Below are positions 4,275-6,743 of a stretch of 6,743 bases of DNA, in pieces. The stretch's first letter is position 1. The number at the start of each line of letters is the position of its first letter. The notes under the pieces are model-generated. The model saw only the letters and a program-made list of their open reading frames with translations. It ran no database searches and had not been told where the DNA came from. The DNA lies in the NCBI GenBank assembly GCA_900771365.1, contig CAAGNU010000193.1:1-6743 (forward strand), written 5' to 3'. This stretch comes from Bacteroidales bacterium (GTDB lineage Bacteria > Bacteroidota > Bacteroidia > Bacteroidales > P3). Position numbers and translations under genes: made by a program.

Positions 4275-6347
4275 TCAAAGGTTAACATCCTTTATCTTGA
4301 TTCTGCGAATTTTTTTACTGAAGATTCTGAAAGTGGCATTTGTCTTGTCCGCTTCTTCCATTGTTTTCTCAAAATCTGCAGAGGAAATCTCTTTGTCGTT
4401 GAATGCAGTCACCAGCACATTCTCGCTTTCATCTTCATCCAGCTCTATTTGATAACTTCCAGACATCGCCTCTTCTCTTATCATTGTGTAGGCAGGAACA
4501 TATTTCGGGCATAGTTTTACAAGATTTCGACAAGCTTCTATTGTGGATTGACCCAATGCATGCCTTGTACGCGCTTCAAATAGATATTGTTTTTTGTCAA
4601 CGTCCACCTTCTCCTCTGCTTCTGTCGAGGTTGAAACAATCTTTTCGTGGACAGCAATGGCCTCTTCAGGGTGTCCCAATGCGAACAACGCGCGTCCTTT
4701 AATAAACAAGGCCTCTAAGCAGTTCTTTCTGTCAAGAACCATATCAGCATACCCGATAGCTTCCTCATAACGGCAGCTGTAAAGGCTCAGCACAGCATTA
4801 AGGAAGTTGCAGGTCATACCGCAATCTTTCAATAGTGTTATCCCTTTAGTCATCTCCATTAGGCACTCATCGTCGAGCATCACATCGAACATCCTTTTGG
4901 CCATCATAGTAGCATTGCGGTAATCTCCCTTCTTTATCTTGTCAATTACATGCAGCAGGCATACTTTTGCTGCTCCGTCGTAATCCTGTTTGTTATAGCA
5001 TTGGGAAAATTGCTGTCCGAAATCCAATTCTTCGTCAATCATCGGCACATCGTTGAACGAATTGGCAAACGCTCTTATCTCGGTATTCTGCACAATATGG
5101 TATGGACGCAACTTGTTGCTCAAAGTCAGCCCTTCAATTGAGCGCATACGGCTGATGGCCACGTATGCCTGTCCAGGTGCGAAAGTACCACGAGTTAGGT
5201 CGAAGTGCATACGGTCGAAAGTCATACCCTGCGACTTGTGAATGGTAATTGCCCATGCGAGTTTAATAGGATACTGGACGAATGTTCCCACCACCTCTGA
5301 TTCTACTTTTTGTGTCTTGGGGTTATATACACTTTCTTTACTTTCCCATTCCATCTGTTCAACCTTCATTTCTTTCCCGTCCTCTAGACGCACCTTGATT
5401 TGTTCGTCACTCAGTTCAGAAACGATAGCGATTGTTCCGTTAACTACTCCTCTCGGATAGTCATTCCTGCAGAAGATTACTTGTGCGCCGACCTTGAGGC
5501 TCAATTTTGCAGGTACAGGTGCATCTTGCATCTTGAACTTCCCTTCAACCACGCCCTCATAGCAGAATTCCTCCGACTCTATTTCATCAAGTCTCATGTT
5601 GTTTATACTCTCGGCTATTTTGTTGTAAGCGGTAAGCGTCACAGCGAAATCTCCCACCTTGTCATCGCTGCTCACTCGCTCGTTGAGGTACTCGAAGTCC
5701 TTCTGTGTGTTGTTGCCCACACGCATACGATTCAGTATTGACAGGAAGGGCTCGTCTTGCTGCCGATATACCTTCTGAAACTCGATTTTAGGCAGATTTA
5801 TTCGTTTTAGCACATAAGACTTATAGAAATATGGGGTGCCGTTACCATACAAGGCACGTAACATTTCTTCATCAGCTGTACCCATTTTAACAACAGGTGG
5901 CAATTGAAAAAGATCGCCGACAAACACCACCTGCTTGCCTCCGAAAGGCAGGTGCGAACGGGTTAGTGCACGAAGAAAACGATCCATACCATCTACCATA
6001 TCGGCGCGAACCATAGAAGCTTCGTCGATGATAATGGTATCTGTCTTTTCGAGTGTCTGCCTTTTCTCCAGCGAGACTTCAAATTCTGTTTTGGGGCCTA
6101 TTACCTCGAAAGGGAATCCGAAGAACGAGTGCATCGTTTGTCCACCCACGTTGAGTGCAGCGATGCCCGTCGGAGCCAGTATTAAGAAGTTCTTGTCAAT
6201 CTCCTTCTGAATCCACTTCACAAAAGTGGTTTTACCGGTACCAGCCTTACCGGTAATGAAGAGGCTAGTGTTAGTGTTTGCAACAAGCTCGAAAGCTTTC
6301 TGCTGTTCGACATTTGCCTGATCAATTTTGAATTCTATGTTTTCCAT
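4275..6347 (-). CDS. Pif1-family DNA helicase with C-terminal TPR-like region
   Basis: A 690-aa ATP-dependent DNA helicase of superfamily 1B (Pif1/RecD2 group), expected to move 5' to 3' on DNA. Motifs in order: Walker A GKAGTGKTT (33-41); motif Ia with the Pif1 hallmark APTGIAALNVGGQTMHSFFG (58-77); Walker B IIIDEAS (105-111, D108 and E109); motif III GDLFQLPPV (144-152); an SH3-like 2B insert with LKVGAQVIF and VNGT (about 283-335); motif V AITIHKSQGMTFD (366-378); and motif VI AYVAISRMRSIEGL (394-407). All key residues are present, so it should be active. From about 440 to 625 the protein changes to paired helices rich in alanine and cysteine with TPR-like spacing, for example CRYEEAIGYADMVL and LFALGHPEEAIAVHEKI. 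This is an added protein-binding region not found in core Pif1. The tail (about 635-690) is acidic, then basic. The ATG lacks a Shine-Dalgarno sequence and lies 3 nt from a 13-bp inverted repeat. Two small membrane protein genes follow. Confidence 0.9.
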   Translation of the reverse strand: MENIEFKIDQANVEQQKAFELVANTNTSLFITGKAGTGKTTFVKWIQKEIDKNFLILAPTGIAALNVGGQTMHSFFGFPFEVIGPKTEFEVSLEKRQTLEKTDTIIIDEASMVRADMVDGMDRFLRALTRSHLPFGGKQVVFVGDLFQLPPVVKMGTADEEMLRALYGNGTPYFYKSYVLKRINLPKIEFQKVYRQQDEPFLSILNRMRVGNNTQKDFEYLNERVSSDDKVGDFAVTLTAYNKIAESINNMRLDEIESEEFCYEGVVEGKFKMQDAPVPAKLSLKVGAQVIFCRNDYPRGVVNGTIAIVSELSDEQIKVRLEDGKEMKVEQMEWESKESVYNPKTQKVESEVVGTFVQYPIKLAWAITIHKSQGMTFDRMHFDLTRGTFAPGQAYVAISRMRSIEGLTLSNKLRPYHIVQNTEIRAFANSFNDVPMIDEELDFGQQFSQCYNKQDYDGAAKVCLLHVIDKIKKGDYRNATMMAKRMFDVMLDDECLMEMTKGITLLKDCGMTCNFLNAVLSLYSCRYEEAIGYADMVLDRKNCLEALFIKGRALFALGHPEEAIAVHEKIVSTSTEAEEKVDVDKKQYLFEARTRHALGQSTIEACRNLVKLCPKYVPAYTMIREEAMSGSYQIELDEDESENVLVTAFNDKEISSADFEKTMEEADKTNATFRIFSKKIRRIKIKDVNL
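4277..4287 (-). promoter_or_regulatory. TGTTAACCTTT motif ahead of the small membrane protein pair
   Basis: The minus strand reads TGTTAACCTTTG across the last codons and stop of the helicase gene. The same 11 bases occur in the same direction ahead of the helicase gene, at nearly the same distance from the start codon (47 nt here, 49 nt there). TAACCTTTG also comes within one spacer base of the TAnnTTTG promoter box, so the site may be a weak promoter or a regulator binding site for the small gene pair. Confidence 0.35.
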
Positions 6348-6350
6348 AAG

Positions 6351-6407
6351 TGTTAACCTTTCGTATATTTCTATCCCTTAATGACAGAAACAAGCGAAAG
6401 GTTAACA
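6351..6407 (-). promoter_or_regulatory. 13-bp perfect inverted repeat before the helicase start
   Basis: TGTTAACCTTTCG at 6351-6363 is the exact reverse complement of CGAAAGGTTAACA at 6395-6407, with 31 nt between. On the message the second arm ends three bases before the helicase ATG, so a folded stem would cover the ribosome landing area. As DNA it would be two facing binding sites for a dimeric regulator. The arm distal from the ATG contains the TGTTAACCTTT motif that recurs at 4277-4287. Confidence 0.55.
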
Positions 6408-6428
6408 ATAAAAACAGATAAGAATAAC

Positions 6429-6596
6429 TTATACTAAAAATTGATAGATGGCATTTGTTATGATTTCATCATTATTTGCCATCCCAGAAAAAGTATATTT
6501 TCGATTAATACTGCCGTAAGAAATTGGAGAAAAACCATCCCAAACAATCCTATCGCATAGTTCAAGAATGATATTATCCATCTCTCTTCGAGGCAT
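6429..6596 (-). CDS. Uncertain small ORF upstream of the helicase (55 aa)
   Basis: From the first in-frame ATG this gives a 55-aa protein beginning MPRREMDNIILELCDRIVW. A TTG further up (6677) would give 82 aa, but that codon lies within the candidate -7 box and is unlikely to be the start. The frame has a plausible mix of residues (LELCDRIVWDGFSP, then SGMANNDEIITNAIYQFLV), no signal peptide and no membrane helix. The frame stays open for 27 codons above the ATG with protein-like sequence (LLRLLVEFSVYLKYP). It may therefore be the remains of a longer gene, or one with an unusual start. I do not recognise a family. It ends 81 nt before the helicase ATG and would be first on a shared message. 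Confidence 0.3.
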   Translation of the reverse strand: MPRREMDNIILELCDRIVWDGFSPISYGSINRKYTFSGMANNDEIITNAIYQFLV

Positions 6597-6674
6597 TGGG
6601 TATTTTAAATAGACGCTGAATTCAACCAACAAACGCAACAGAGTTGACCAGGCTGACCATGTTTGTATCGTTTG

Positions 6675-6682
6675 CAAATATA
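6675..6682 (-). promoter_or_regulatory. Candidate -7 promoter box (TATATTTG)
   Basis: TATATTTG on the minus strand matches TAnnTTTG. It could drive the small ORF at 6429-6596 and, beyond it, the helicase gene with a leader of some 320 nt. No clear -33 TTTG is seen at the expected spacing, and the surrounding DNA is AT-rich, so a chance match is possible. Confidence 0.4.
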
Positions 6683-6743
6683 CTACAAATTTTTGAAATA
6701 GGGGAGATATATCCTAATTTTTTTCTCGGTCGAGAGTTGATCA
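6683..6743. other. AT-rich right edge, no gene seen
   Basis: No reading frame, repeat or RNA is recognised in this last stretch. It is probably the intergenic region upstream of the candidate promoter. Confidence 0.3.

Noticed and set aside
4275..6347. Helicase as a RecD subunit of RecBCD
   Set aside because: The TGIAAL...GG.T.HSFFG motif is the Pif1 hallmark, no recB or recC is near, and the TPR-like tail does not fit RecD.
4277..6361. Inverted AAAGGTTAACA...TGTTAACCTTT flanking the helicase as transposon ends
   Set aside because: No transposase or target-site duplication is seen, one copy is within coding sequence, and the equal spacing to start codons fits regulation better.

Overview
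The window looks like chromosome from a member of the Bacteroidota, most likely a Bacteroidales of the Prevotella/Bacteroides type. The evidence is two Bacteroidetes-type -7 promoter boxes (TAnnTTTG), mostly absent Shine-Dalgarno sequences, AT-rich intergenic DNA carrying GTGAATT-type heptamer repeats, and the protein families themselves. No rRNA, tRNA, CRISPR array, transposase, integrase or phage structural gene is visible. All convincing genes lie on the minus strand.

Region A (1-3296) is GC-rich. Read in the direction of transcription it starts at a promoter near 3278-3285. It then encodes a 233-aa polytopic inner-membrane protein with a weak Mpv17/PMP22-like pattern, followed 30 nt later by a secreted porin-like outer-membrane beta-barrel protein. 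A long hairpin comes next, then a PHP-domain phosphatase of the histidinol-phosphatase family. An intrinsic terminator lies at the very left edge. The membrane protein and the barrel are probably co-transcribed. The phosphatase may receive only read-through past the hairpin.

Region B (3296-3884) is a patch of repeats and debris. It holds an inverted array of heptamers, a GC-rich hairpin-rich block, a decayed plus-strand gene fragment with a frameshift and an amber stop, a near-perfect palindromic repeat, and a 10-codon minus-strand ORF that ends in that palindrome.

Region C (3885-6743) is less GC-rich. It encodes a Pif1-type superfamily 1B DNA helicase with an added C-terminal TPR-like region, followed by two very small two-helix membrane proteins that are tightly linked to each other. 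An 11-bp sequence, TGTTAACCTTT, occurs on the coding strand 49 nt before the helicase start codon and again 47 nt before the first small-protein start codon. The upstream copy is also one arm of a 13-bp inverted repeat that ends three bases before the helicase start. This points to a shared operator, promoter element or RNA structure. A weak small ORF and another -7-like box lie upstream of the helicase.

The most interesting candidate for a little-described unit is the helicase-TPR protein with its two small membrane proteins and the shared motif. A link between them is inferred from position and sequence only.
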